From the NCBI GenBank assembly GCA_963921195.1, contig OY992537.1, positions 144,036,275-144,100,274 on the forward strand: a stretch of 64,000 nt of DNA, given 5' to 3'. This stretch comes from Pegoplata infirma (Eukaryota; Arthropoda; Insecta; Diptera; Anthomyiidae). Under the pieces are notes generated by a model. It saw nothing but the letters and a program-made list of their open reading frames with translations. It had not been told where the DNA came from and did not search any database. Below, one piece after another: positions 34,547 through 45,800 of the stretch; position 1 is the first letter of the stretch, and the number at the start of each line of letters is the position of its first letter. The translations under genes and the position numbers were made by a program.

Positions 34547-35396
34547 AATTAAGATGGGGTTGGAAATTAAAAAAACAGCCTAAAGCCCCTATGACACTAA
34601 ATTTTTTTTGTATTTTATTTTTTATTAATTGATAGAATGAAACAGCAAAAGAAGAAATGAAAAAGAAACATAAAATAAACAAACAAATAGTGATGATTAC
34701 TTTTATTTAAATAAAAACCCGCTTAATAAATACCAAAAACCGTAAAAAAACCAAAAAAACGCTTCATTTAATGAAAAACAAAAAAGTTGGCAACACTTAA
34801 TATCATTCATGCGTAAATGTCAAAAAAAAAATGTAAAATTTTTACAATTTTTTTTGACATTCAATCATTTGATAACCAAATTTATCGACAACACAAGAAT
34901 AATATTTGACGTTTACTGTTTTTTTTTAGTATGCTTTTACTATTCACACTTATTCAGATTTCCTGTGGTGATATATTTGCTCTGTTCACATAAATTCCAT
35001 CAATACAAAAAAAATGTAGTGTCATAGGGGCTTAAGTGTTAGCAATTTTTTAAAAAAATAGATACGCAATACTTTTTAATTCTGTTTTTTTTTTTATTTA
35101 AAATATTAACAATTGTAATAGTTTTAAAAGTTTAAAAGACAACGAGTTGCCAGGATTTCCAGTTAATTGTGGGAACTGGGAACAGTCAATCGTGTGAAAA
35201 ACATCACACGATTGACTGGCAACCCTGAAAATTCTAGTTGACCAAATTTTGTGCTATGAAATTTTTAAAAATACTAAAATTTTCTTTTTTTTTAAATGAA
35301 AAAAAACAGAATTAAATAATGTTGCGTATTTATTTTTTTTTATCTGTGTAAAAATTGCTTACATTAAGGCTGTTTTTTAGTTCCAACCCCCCTTAA
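34547..35396. mobile_element. Outer TA-flanked fold-back MITE
   Basis: Ends TTAAGATGGGGTTGGAA(A) and, inverted, TTAAGGGGGGTTGGAAC, with the inner part continuing AAAAAACAGCC on both sides. Flanking TA suggests the Tc1/mariner type. After skipping the inner MITE the arms continue (GATACGCAATA, TTTAATTCTG on the left; mirrored on the right). They meet at a perfect 14-bp hairpin, CAGTCAATCGTGTG (35183-35196 and 35205-35218, 8-base loop). Confidence 0.75.
34580..35035. mobile_element. Inner MITE inserted in the left arm of the outer MITE
   Basis: Ends TAAAGCCCCTATGACACTAA and, inverted, TTAAGCCCCTATGACACTAC, about 20-bp terminal repeats with TA at both borders. The rest is AT-rich and non-coding. 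Its removal makes the outer MITE arms contiguous. Confidence 0.8.
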
Positions 35397-36497
35397 ACCA
35401 CATTTTTTTTTGTTACTTCGTTTTTTTTAAGTTTTTTTTACCGCAAATCTATGGGTTTTAAGTAAAATTGTTAGTATCTCTTCACATTCCCTATTTTAGT
35501 GAAGTTTGTAGGTCTAAAAAAGTCCACCATTTGTAAAAAATGAGTCCACTAAAAATGCTCTGGTTTAAAGAATCGGTAAAAGTAGGGGCTGAAATTTAAA
35601 ATACTTACTTTTAATAGTTAAAAGTACAAACTCCTTTTTACAGCTAACCTCTAATAGCCTCTAATTGATTTTTATGGTCTTTCAAAATTTATTTTTTTTA
35701 AAGTTTTTTTTTAATTTTTACCTAATTTTCATACACATCGCTTTAAGACAAAAACGCACACAAAATCTGCAAAAACCACATGGAATAGTTATTTACTATA
35801 GGAATTAAAAAACCATGTGCGAACTTACAAAAATAATGTGAAGAAAAATGCATAGCGAACTTTTATTGAAAACTAAAATATACATTTTAAAAAAAGCTAA
35901 ATTGTGAAGCAAAAAATACTCAACTTTGCACCACTTTGGACAATAGTATAGTGTTACAAGGCCCATAAAAAGATTTTAGTTGTATGTTTTGAAGTATTAG
36001 CTATAATATAGCATAAACATTTCATCAAGATTTAAAAAAAAAATAAAATGATTTTTGGCCGGAATTGACCACCGTGCAATGTCTATCTGAATCAGTGTTG
36101 CCAATTTAGCCATTTTCCGGCTAGATTTAGCTCCTTTTGAACTCGTTTAGCCGGAGAAAAAGGCATTTAGCTCTTAGCCGTATTTTTAGCCATTTTCGAA
36201 AATATTTTAGCAGTTTTTTAGCCATTTTTGAGTTTTCGGTTAAAAAGTAATTTTTAGTGGGTTTTTTATACTAAAATAGAGAATTAATTGGGTTTTAAGT
36301 TTATACAGATCGAGCACAGACTCTAATACTATTTGTTATAAAGGTTTAAATTGAAAAATGTAAGAAAAAATTTAATTTCTAAAAATTATAGATATTTCTG
36401 GTATTCCCAAACCGGTTTCAAACACTTTTGTTTTGTGTTTTCATCAGAAGGATTTTAAATGTTGGTTTGTTTTGTTAGTAGGTAATTTTTTTTTCAC

Positions 36498-37187
36498 CCG
36501 AGTAAAAATAAACATATATAACAATATATAACCTGATGCAAACATAATAAATCATATATGATTATACATCGCGTGAGATATTTTCTAAATTTTTTATATG
36601 CAGTCATATGTAGTTATATATAATTTAATCATGATTCGGATTAAAAGGTGTCAGGTAGATATAATTATATAAAATTATATGAGGGTCAATACAAAATTTG
36701 GTTTTCTGTATAATTTAACATAAAATTATATATAGCTTATTCTGTTCCATATAAAACTTTATATGTTTCCAATTAACCAAAAATTTTCTAAGTTTTTTAG
36801 GCAAAGTATAAGAAACTTTTTAAAATGTTCCTAAACATTTCCTTATTAGGGTTATGTATATCACCTATCTGGTTCGAAGCGTACCCAAACATTTTTTTGT
36901 TTTAGAAAATTATATGTTTGGTGAATGTATCGTTGACCTGTGGTGTATTTCAACCCAAACCAAAAAACACCAGGATTTTATATGTTTTTATGCAATTAGA
37001 TCTAATTATATCCACCAATATATGGCAATGTCTGGTCAAAACTCGGATGAAATCAAATCATATTTTATACAAGTCGATCTTTTTTAATGCAAAAACATCC
37101 ACCATTATTCGGATCAAATTGCGTATAAATATATATTGTGTTACATACCATTATATATTGCATCGTATAAAATTTTTTACTCGGGCA
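36498..37187. mobile_element. Candidate MITE with CCCGAGTAAAAA ends
   Basis: CCCGAGTAAAAA near 36498 faces TTTTTACTCGGG ending near 37185. The interior is dominated by ATATAT(A)ATT and CATATATGATTATA-like text on both strands. The same terminal motif occurs at 44452. No clear duplication, so the ends are approximate. Confidence 0.5.
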
Positions 37188-37706
37188 TATATTTGAGTTT
37201 TTATTAACACTAGTCTGGAATAAAATCACGTATATTTTTGTCATATTCATACCATAAACATTATACTAAATTTTAGACGATCTAGCAATGCCCGTTTCTC
37301 TGTCTTTTAAAAATACGCTAACGTCCAAAACTTAACTTGAAGACTGACTGCTGAATCTTGGCATATATATTTTTGCAATCCTTCTGGTCAGGTTTCAGCG
37401 AAAACAGTCCCAAGGTTACAAAATTTCCCCTCGAATTCACGTGTTGAAAAGTTTTTTTTTAACCCAAAATAACTAAAAAATATTTTTTACTTAAATAAAT
37501 TTTTTGTAGTCAAAATTTTTATATATATTTTTATAAAAAAATTTAATATAAAATATTTAAATCATTAAAAAAGTGTTTTGAACACTCTTCATTTTACCTA
37601 AAATATGCCAAAACAGTAACAAAAGATCTTCTTATTTTAATATATGTATCAAAAACGGTACGAAATATGAATTTACATTAGTTTTTCTTAAAAAGTAAAA
37701 TATATA

Positions 37707-38998
37707 AGGAGTGAGATCATAAAAATGTTAACACACATTTTTGCCTACAACTTTGGTGTAAAGCTTCCAAATTTTTTTTTTTTCGGCAGTTTACATTTTA
37801 AAAATATGTCAGTTAATAAATTAATTTACATCATGAGTTTTAATTTGCAATTTTTTACACAATGGACGATGAAAGAAAAGTGCGTTCAAAAATAATTAAA
37901 TATTTTTAACAAAACCAAACATGGACATACAAAAAAATTGCCAAAGAAACTAATGTATGCCGCCAAACAGTTTCAAAAGTGGTAAAAAGGTATCTGGAAC
38001 ACCTAACAATTGAAAGGAAGCCGGGAACAGGAACAACGACTGGTTATCGTAACATTGGTAAGGCATATAAAGTTAAAAGCATCCTTAAGAGAGCTCCTAA
38101 CACATCTGGCAGAAAAACAGCTCGGTTAGCCCAATGCTCAGACTTTTTTGTACGTAAAGTGAAACGTAAGGCGGGACTAAAGTCCTACAAAGTTCAAAAA
38201 GTTCCCGATAGAAACGCTTTTAAAAATTTGGAGGCCAAAACCAGAGCTAGAAAATTGAAATCAAATTTTATAAAAAAATACAACTGTTGTGTAATGGACG
38301 ACGAAACTTATGTCCTGGCTGATTTTGCGCAGCTCCCTGGTCAAGAATTTTATGTTTCCGATGTTCGAGGAAATGTTGCGGAAAAATTTCGGTCAAAAAA
38401 GCAAACGAAATTCCCCAAAAAATTCCTAGCAAGCCATATGTAGCTGCGGCCAAAGAAGCCAGTCATTTGTGACATCTGGCTCTATAAACAGCGAAATTTA
38501 TATCAAGGAGTGTTTGCAGAAGAGACTTCTTCCGTTCTTGAGTCAGCACAATGTATCCACTTACTTTTGGCCCGATTTAGCATCTTGTCACTACAGCAAG
38601 AAAGCGCTGGAGTGGTATAATGATAATAATGTGGTTTTTGTACCAAGAGAGGCAAATCCACCAAACTGCCCGGAGCTCAGGCCAGTGGAGAGATATTGGG
38701 CTCTTGTTAAAAAAGAATTAAAGGGCACAAAAAAGGTCTCCCAGGACATGCAAGATTTCAAACGTAGATGGACCACCTGCTCTAAAAAGGTGACAGAAAC
38801 TACCATAAAAGCCTTAATGGGAGAGTTTCCGGAAAAAGTGGATAACTTTGTTCGTAGTGGTTAGAGTTCCATGCGGTTTTTTTGTTATGATTTTGTATTA
38901 AATTTTATTTAATAAAAATTTGGTTTGAAGTCTTAAAATTCAGTAGTCTGTTTTTTATTTAACTTTATGTGTGTTAACATTTTTATGATCTCACTCCT
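37707..38998 (+). mobile_element. ITmD37E-type Tc1/mariner element
   Basis: Identical 32-bp terminal repeats (AGGAGTGAGATCATAAAAAT then GTTAACACACAT) bordered by TA at 37705-37706 and 38999-39000. It encodes one transposase, now broken. It is inserted in the 36093-39093 hAT-like element. Confidence 0.93.
37862..38864 (+). pseudogene. Tc1/mariner transposase, DD37E, inactivated
   Basis: Cut-and-paste DDE transposase. ATG at 37862 starts MDDERKVRSKIIKYF, followed by an in-frame TAA (37907), then a helix-turn-helix IAKETNVCRQTVSKVVKR and a second DNA-binding region. The catalytic domain has VMDDETYVLADF (first Asp), YFWPDLASCHYSKKALEW (second Asp) and CPELRPVERYWALVKKEL (Glu). Counting from the second Asp to the Glu gives 37 intervening residues, the spacing of the ITmD37E group first described from mosquitoes. 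The frame closes at 38441-38443, and a shift of a few bases near 38428 restores AICSCGQRSQSFVTSGSI in the next frame. One stop plus one frameshift means a fairly recent death. Confidence 0.9.
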
Positions 38999-40919
38999 TA
39001 TTTTAGCCTTTTTTTAGCCATTTTTTAGCCGTTTTTTAGCCGTTTTTTCAAAAGGATTTAGCCGTTTTTGATAACCAAGTTCTGGCAACACTGATCTGAA
39101 TGTACATTTCCAAAACCTTGGAAAGTTCAGAAGTTAGTCCTTCTTCCGAAGCCCGATAAACGCCTAGGAGACCCATCGTCATACCGACCGATTTGTCTGC
39201 TGGACTCAGTGGGGAAAATCTTGGAGAGGCTAATATATACCAGACTGCAACCAGCTGTAGAGGAAAATGGCGGCCTATCGAACGCCAGTTTGGGCTCCGC
39301 AAAGCAAGGTCGACAATAGACGCAATAAGCATGCTAACACAAAAGGCAAAAGCTGCAATCGAGGAAAAGGGTTCTAAAACTCAATATTGTGCTGTAATTA
39401 CACTGGATGTGAAGAACGCGTTCAACTCGGCAAATTGGAAACGTATAATGGATACGTTAATAAGACTGGAGGTGCCAGCATATCTTACAAGTATTATATC
39501 GAGCTATTTTACGGACAGGAAACTACGTTACGAAACCGATAGCGGTCAAGTTACGTATGACGTAACAGCAGGAGTTCCACAGGGCTCAGTGATCGGTCCA
39601 CTGCTTTGGAACATCATGTATAATGATGTCCTAACCCTTAAAATACCAGAGGAGGCAAGTATCATTGGCTTCGCCGATGATATCGCAGTGGTTATAACCG
39701 CAAGACACATCGAGGAAATAGAAATATATGCAAACGAGACGATAAGGGAAATAAAATCGTGGCTGAATAGCGCAGGACTGCAGCTAGCGGATCATAAAAC
39801 TGAAGCCGTATTGATCAGTAAACGTAGAAAAAGAGAATCTTTTAAAATAAACATTGGAGAACACGAAATCACATCAAAAAGCGATTTGAAGTACCTAGGA
39901 GTAGTTATAGACTCGAGACTAAAATTCCAAAAACATATGGAGTATGTCAGAGACAAGGCAGCAAAAGAAGGCACAGCACTGGCAAGAATGATGCCGAACG
40001 TAGGAGGACCTAGACAACACAAGAGGCGGATGATTGCTAGAATAGTGAGCTCAACGATTTTGTATGCAGCTCCGGTGTGGTCTAGCTTCCTAAGTGCGGA
40101 AAGTAAACGGATGATCACATCTGTATATAGATTGAGCGCTCTTCGAGTTTGCTGTGCATACCGTACGACATCAGAAGCAGCAGCCTGTATAATAGCTGGA
40201 ATGATCCCAATCGATATTCTAGCAGATGAATCGAGAAGATTGTATGAATCGCGGATAGAAAATCCATATGACCAAAGGTCAGTAGTTTTTAAACTCCAAA
40301 GAGAAACCTCCCTGAGGCACTGGCAGCGCAGGTGGGAAGAAGCCGTAAATGGAAGATGGACGTTTCGTCTAATACCTAATTTAAAAAAATGGTTCCTTAG
40401 GAGACATGGCGAAGTGGACTACCAGCTAACTCTGTTTCTTACTGGCCACGGAGGGTTTAGAAGTTACCTATACAGGTTTAAATTAGATGATTCACCAATG
40501 TGTCCAACGTGCCCAGTGGTGGAAGAAGATGCACATCATGTATTGCTTACATGCCCCAGATTTACGGAGGATAGAAATAAAGTAACAGCTAAACTTGGTG
40601 ATTTAACTCCCGAGAATATTGTTGATAAAATGCTACTAAATGAAGAGAAGTGGAAGTTAGTTTGCAACCTCACAACCTTGATACACAAAAAGTTAAGAGA
40701 AGAAGAAGATGAACGCAAATTGCAAAGAAGATTGCTGGAAGTAACTGCAGTTGTAGCTTAGATAGCTAATACCGCCCCGCGACGTAATACCTCACGACAG
40801 TCCCGCGGGGAGAGTGTTGAAGTGAGAGGGTGAAAATGTTTAGTGAGTAGGAGTCTCACAGTAGTAATAGCCGGCTATTATGGCCCATGGGTTCAGAAAC
40901 ACCTTTCGTTATAAAAAAA

Positions 40920-41090
40920 AAGACAGACAGACAGACGGACGGACATCGCTTAGTCGACTCAAAAAGTTATTCTGAGTCGATCGGTATACTTAAAGGTGGG
41001 GGTAGGACCAATATTTCGAGTAGTTACAAACATCAGCACAAACTCATTATAAACTGTACCACAGAGTGGTGTATGGTATAAAAATAATAA
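40920..41090 (-). repeat. DINE-like terminal fragment, inverted copy of 13245-13400
   Basis: CAGACAGACGGACGGACATCGC, ACTCAAAAAGTTATTCTGAG and TCGGTATACTTAAAGGTGG are the reverse complement of 13245-13400, including the GTCY run. It directly follows the A run of the R1-group LINE. Confidence 0.85.
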
Positions 41091-42509
41091 GTCTACTATA
41101 AGTATTATGAATAATAGCCTTAAAACATATGTCTCATTTTTTTAAATATTTTTTTTTGCAGTTTTCCAACCTTTGTTTTTGTATTTGGTATCAAGTAAAA
41201 AAAAATAAATAATTTCCGTTTCTTTCCCCTCACACCAGCTACATATGAATTTGGGCCGCTAAAAAAAAAGTTTTGTTTATTTTTTCCTTGTCAGTTGTAA
41301 TAAATAAACTTGAAAAAAAATAAATACAAAAAAACACTATAATGGAATTCACGTTTGAAATTTTAGCCTTGCAAAATTGCGCAATGCACTATGGTTCCAA
41401 ATGCATTTTTTTGGCATAAATTCAAAAAATTAAGCAAGGTCACTTGGATTAATTCTGGGATGCTTTTTATCTCTTAGCGCAATCAAAAATCGATTGTCAA
41501 AAAAAACTAAAATTTTGAATTTTTTTTTTTTTTTGGAAAAAAAAATTTTTAGATTTTTTTTTTTGGAAAAAAAAATTTTTTAGATTTTTTTTTTTTGGAA
41601 AAAAAAAAATTTTTTGAAAAAAAAAAATTTTTTTTGAAAAAATATATTTTTATTAATTAATTATCTTGACGGAAGGTAAAAAAATTATAAAAAAAAAAAA
41701 TAATTTGAAAACGTGTCACGCAAAAAACTGCAAATTTGGCCAAAATTTGAGCTAAACTAAAATGGAAACTTTGGGAGTTTGCCAAAAAATGCTGGCAAGA
41801 TGTAAATTTGAATATTAAATATACAATATTGAAAACACTTTGACGTTTAAAGACTCATGCAAGTTCGTGCCCAAACACCACTTTTTGTCTACGAAAGATA
41901 TAGGATATATTGGCTCCAAAATCCTCATAATCAAAACACCCAAGAATAACGCCAAGAATGCATTAACTGTAAAATAGAAATTTTTAACAAGAACTAGTTG
42001 CCTAAGGTTTCACTTTGTCCCTTTAGCCTCTTTATAATTTTATTTTTTTCCATTTGCCGTTTGTATAATTGTAATATTGATTTCACTCCGGTTTTATTAT
42101 GCGTCCTAAAACTTTCAACTTTGAAAGCCTAAAAAACTGACAGTATTGGCACCAAATTTTTTTTCATTATACTTTCTTGATAGCTTATAGTGTTGCCACT
42201 AAAGAAATGTATAAGCTTTTGAAAATTTGTTAAATTTTTTTTTTTTTAAATTCTGCCAAAAAAATGGATTTTGAACCATAGTGCAATGTCAAAATCGCAA
42301 CTTCATTTGCTTGTTTAAATGTTAATTCAACCAATTGTATTACTATTAAAATAAATTGCGAATATTTTCCTGCAACGACGCATCATATAAAAGGTAAAAG
42401 AAAAATACAAATTTTATTAAATATATTATTTTTTTTAAGTTGTAATATTACACTGTTGCAAGGATCAAAAATTTCTGAAGTGAATACCGTGTACATATAT
42501 GTTTCATTT
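41091..42509. other. AT-rich spacer downstream of clpP
   Basis: No gene or repeat I can name. 41519-41645 is a low-complexity patch of alternating T runs and A runs joined by GG or GAAAAA, able to fold on itself. Confidence 0.5.
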
Positions 42510-42515
42510 TTATTT
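42510..42515 (-). terminator. clpP: Likely clpP polyadenylation signal
   Basis: TTTATT on the plus strand, AATAAA on the clpP strand, 71-76 bases past the stop codon. It is the first such hexamer downstream of the last exon. Confidence 0.6.
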
Positions 42516-42585
42516 ACAAGAGTATACTTAATCGATTATTTCTACTAAAATAGTTATAACAAACGAATTCAAAAAACAAAATGTT

Positions 42586-42855
42586 CTATTTTATCGATAT
42601 TTTTTCTTCGCTCGAATCATCACTCAATTTTGGTTGTACTGTTGTATTCTCGCCAACAGTTTCGGGGGGATGTTCCAATACATGATCAATGAGTCCTAAG
42701 TTTTTTGCTTCCTCTGGTGACATAAAATTATCACGCTCCATACGTGTATACAACGAAACAAAAGACTGCTTCGTGTGTTTAACATATATATTAGTCAATT
42801 GATTTTTTAATTTAACTATTTCTTCAGCCTGAATCTGGATGTCAGTTGCTTGTCC
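42586..42855 (-). CDS. clpP: clpP exon 3 (C-terminal 89 codons and stop)
   Basis: Acceptor TTTGTATTTCAG with a T-rich tract just before GGACAAGC (GQATD). Carries the catalytic aspartate in MERDNF and the handle helix [12 protein letters not shown]. Stop at 42586-42588. Confidence 0.95.
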   Translation of the reverse strand, partial: GQATDIQIQAEEIVKLKNQLTNIYVKHTKQSFVSLYTRMERDNFMSPEEAKNLGLIDHVLEHPPETVGENTTVQPKLSDDSSEEKISIK

Positions 42856-45800
42856 CTGAAATACAAAAATTAAAAAAAAAAAAAAATTACGAATTGCGAT
42901 GACAGTATCTGTAGACATTAGTGTTTGGGACTTCCCGGATTTTTCAATTTCCCGGGAATCCCGAGAAATTTTCATTATCAATTAGTGTTTGGGAATTCCC
43001 GGACTTTTAAATTTCCCGGGAAACGGGAAATAAAAAAATTATTTTCATTATCAATATAAATTTTCGTCGTCTATATAAATTTTCATTATCAATATTAATC
43101 CTAAAAAACATTATCTGTAGACATTAGTGTTTGGGAATTCCCGGACTTTTCAATTTCCCAGGAATCCCGAGAAATTTTCATTATCAATTAGTGTTTGGGA
43201 ATCCCAGGACTTTTAAATTTCCCGGGAAACGGGAAATAAAAAAAATATTTTCATTATCAATAAGTCTGTTTGCGTACTTTCCCAGTAAAAATTATCAAGC
43301 AACAAAATTTTAGAGAGTAAAATAGAAATCGCTCTCTAAAAGGAAAAATTGTAAAAAGTAGGTGAACAGAAATCCGTAAAAATTTGCAAGTTAGTTAAAC
43401 AGATGATTTAAATCAGCTTAAAAAAATGTTTGTCCTCATTTGTAAATTTTTAGTTTGATGGTATTTATTTTTTAACTTGATAATAAAAGAAATTTAATTT
43501 TAGAATGTATTTTTGTTAATCATTTGTTGATATTTAATCATATTTATACACAAAAACCTAACTGCAGAATATTTTGTATTTTGTTTACAAAAATATAAGC
43601 ATATGTTTTTAAAACATATGTTTTTTTGTGCTTGATAATTCTTGCTGACAAAAATTTATCCAGTAAAAACTTGCAAGTTTCTAAAATAGAACTGTCACTT
43701 TTTTCTCTCATTTTCTCTCTCGTTACTAGGTTTTTAAAGTACGCGAACGACTTTTTGACAAAATTCGTAATAATTTGTACAAATTCGTACAAATTATTGA
43801 GTTCGCGAACACAGCTAATATAAATTTTCGTCGTCTATACAAATTTTCATTATCAATATTAATCCTAAAAAACATTAAAATTTCACAAAATTGTTGTTTA
43901 AAACTGTTTTATTAGAAATTAAAAATATGTGTACAACTAATTAAAACACAAAAAAACAATTAAAAAGTAAAATAAAAGTAAGAGAGAAAAATTAAAAAAT
44001 TTTAGATTTTAAATTTTTTGCGTTTTTAAGCAATATATTATCCAAGACCTTCCAAGCTCCAAACAGCTTATTAACCAATAAGTTAAGAAAGTTTTGCCGA
44101 TTGTTACTATTTTCAGCGTGTTCTTTCAATTTCCCGTTTGAAAGTCCCGGACACAACATTTTTTTTGCGTTTTGGAGTAAAAATTTTTATTAAAAATGCT
44201 TTAAAAAAATTTAAATTGGAAAAATTTAAAAGTATCGAAAAATTTTTTTAAATTTTTTTAGGTTCCAGAACATAATTTTTTTGTTGCTTTTTTGGGTCAA
44301 AAAATTCAATTAAACCTTTAAATCCCGAAAAACTTTTTTAAAAATCTCTGCATACCAGACACAATTTTTGTTTTGCGTTTTGAAGAAAAGAATTTCAATA
44401 AAAATTATTAAAAAAAGTTTACGATTTTTTTTGCTTTTAAAAATTACCCGCCCGAGTAAAAAAGATCTGATATAATCATATATGCCAATATATATTTATA
44501 TTTATTAGAGCTAGTTTGGTGACTATGTCACTTCATCTGTTTATCGGGCATCATTTTTATAAAGGATTGAGGGGAGCTAAGAAGAATGTCGGTATTTTTT
44601 TGGAAAAAATTTCGCTCCTTGGGGTGGTTCAAAGCATCTGAAAACGCGGATTTTGAGCTGAGTTTTCTGCAGAGAAAAAATGGCTGAATATATTGCAAAT
44701 CTGATTTCACCAGTCGATTCTACAGCAAAAATTAATACAAGGAAGTTTTTTGAACTCTTAAAAAAAGAAGCTTAAAAAACTTTTTTTTCTGTAAAAAACT
44801 GACCGACATTTGCAAAATTTTTGGATGGGTCAGCGGTCTGGACACTCGTTTTCGATTATCCTCTAAATGCTGATTCCAAATCTGGTTTCTAAAGTTTTCC
44901 GTAACGTCAGGTTTTTGAGAAAATTGAGGTTAAAGTTCACAAAAAAATGCATTTTTGTGCATTATTGAGAGCACTTTTTTGTGATATTTTTGGATGATAT
45001 TCTGGGATTGTACAACTGGTTTTCGATTAACAATTCGATGCTGATTCTGAATCTGGTTTTAAAATTTTTCTATCAAGTCATGTGTTTGAGAAAATTGAGG
45101 TTAAATTTCTCAAAAAACGTGTTTTTGGCATTTTTGACAGCTAATAACTTTCTAACGGGTTGTGATAGAACGGAAATTTTGGTACCATTTTGTTAAGCTG
45201 AAAATGCCCTTTAATAGTGCATATTTAAAAAATGTATTTAAAATGAAAATGGAAAAACCTTATTTTTCCGCCCTCTGTGGTGGGGTTTTGGAACTTTTTT
45301 TAAGAGTTCAAAAAACTTCCATTGTATTAATTTTTGCTGTAGAATCGACTGGTGAAATCAGATTTGCAATATATTCAGCCGTTTTGTCCATGCAGAAAAC
45401 ACAGCTCAAAATCCGCGTTTTAAGATGCTTTGAACCACCCCAAGGAGCGAAACATTTTCCAAAAAAATACCGGCACTCTTTTTAGCTCACCTAAATCCTT
45501 CAAAAAAATTATGATACCCGCAAATCAAATTTTCAAAATTAACTCTAATATTTATATATTGTTTTGCATGAACTTTGATATGGGCATTAGAGTTTTTCAC
45601 GGGAATTTCCGGGACGGGATTTCCCGGGAATTCCCGTAAATTTTCGATCCCGAAATCCAGGGAAATAGAGGGGGAATTCCCGGGAATTTTCGTTTCTTTG
45701 AAATTGTTGATTTTTCGACTTCTTTTTGCATGCAATTTTTTAGAGATTTTATTAAAATTCTTGATAATTGATGGCAGAAACGTACGCAGAAGTATTCCAA

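Larger units (their letters stand above)
34247..36076. mobile_element. Transib-like non-autonomous element in the LINE
   Basis: Perfect 27-28 bp terminal repeats beginning CACGGTGGTCAATTCCGGCC and a 5-bp duplication CAATG (34242-34246 and 36077-36081). A CAC-starting heptamer and a 5-bp duplication are the hallmarks of Transib, whose ends resemble the RAG recombination signal; this class call is inference. No transposase remains. The left third has a two-copy repeat of about 130 bp (34314-34435, 34444-34545). A MITE pair is nested inside (34547-35396). Confidence 0.8.
36093..39093. mobile_element. hAT-like element, CAGTGTTGCCA ends, in the LINE
   Basis: Terminal CAGTGTTGCCA...TGGCAACACTG with a perfect 8-bp duplication ATCTGAAT (36085-36092 and 39094-39101). 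Subterminal regions carry many (T)TTTAGCC(A/G)TTTT units on both sides. The interior holds a smaller MITE-like piece (36498-37187) and a mariner-type element (37707-38998). No hAT transposase seen. Confidence 0.92.
34038..40920 (+). pseudogene. R1-group LINE ORF2, split by two transposons
   Basis: Plus-strand reverse transcriptase in three pieces: 34038-34246, 36082-36092 and 39102-40761, followed by a 3' UTR to about 40918 ending in an A run. Motifs in order are PGPDVIPNKALK (1), SYRPICLLDSVGK (2), QFGLRKARST (2A), VITLDVKNAFNSANW (A), AGVPQGSVIGPLLWN (B), FADDIAVV (C), KYLGVVIDSRL (D) and a C-terminal knuckle CPTCPVVEEDAHHVLLTCPR. Joining across the two insertions gives VFNQ, CLSEC and TFPKPWK in one frame. 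A one-base loss near 39283 (SNA to QFGL) is the only frameshift in the main part. From 39289 to the stop at 40759-40761 the frame is open for about 490 codons, so the copy is fairly young. It lacks the endonuclease. Confidence 0.9.
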
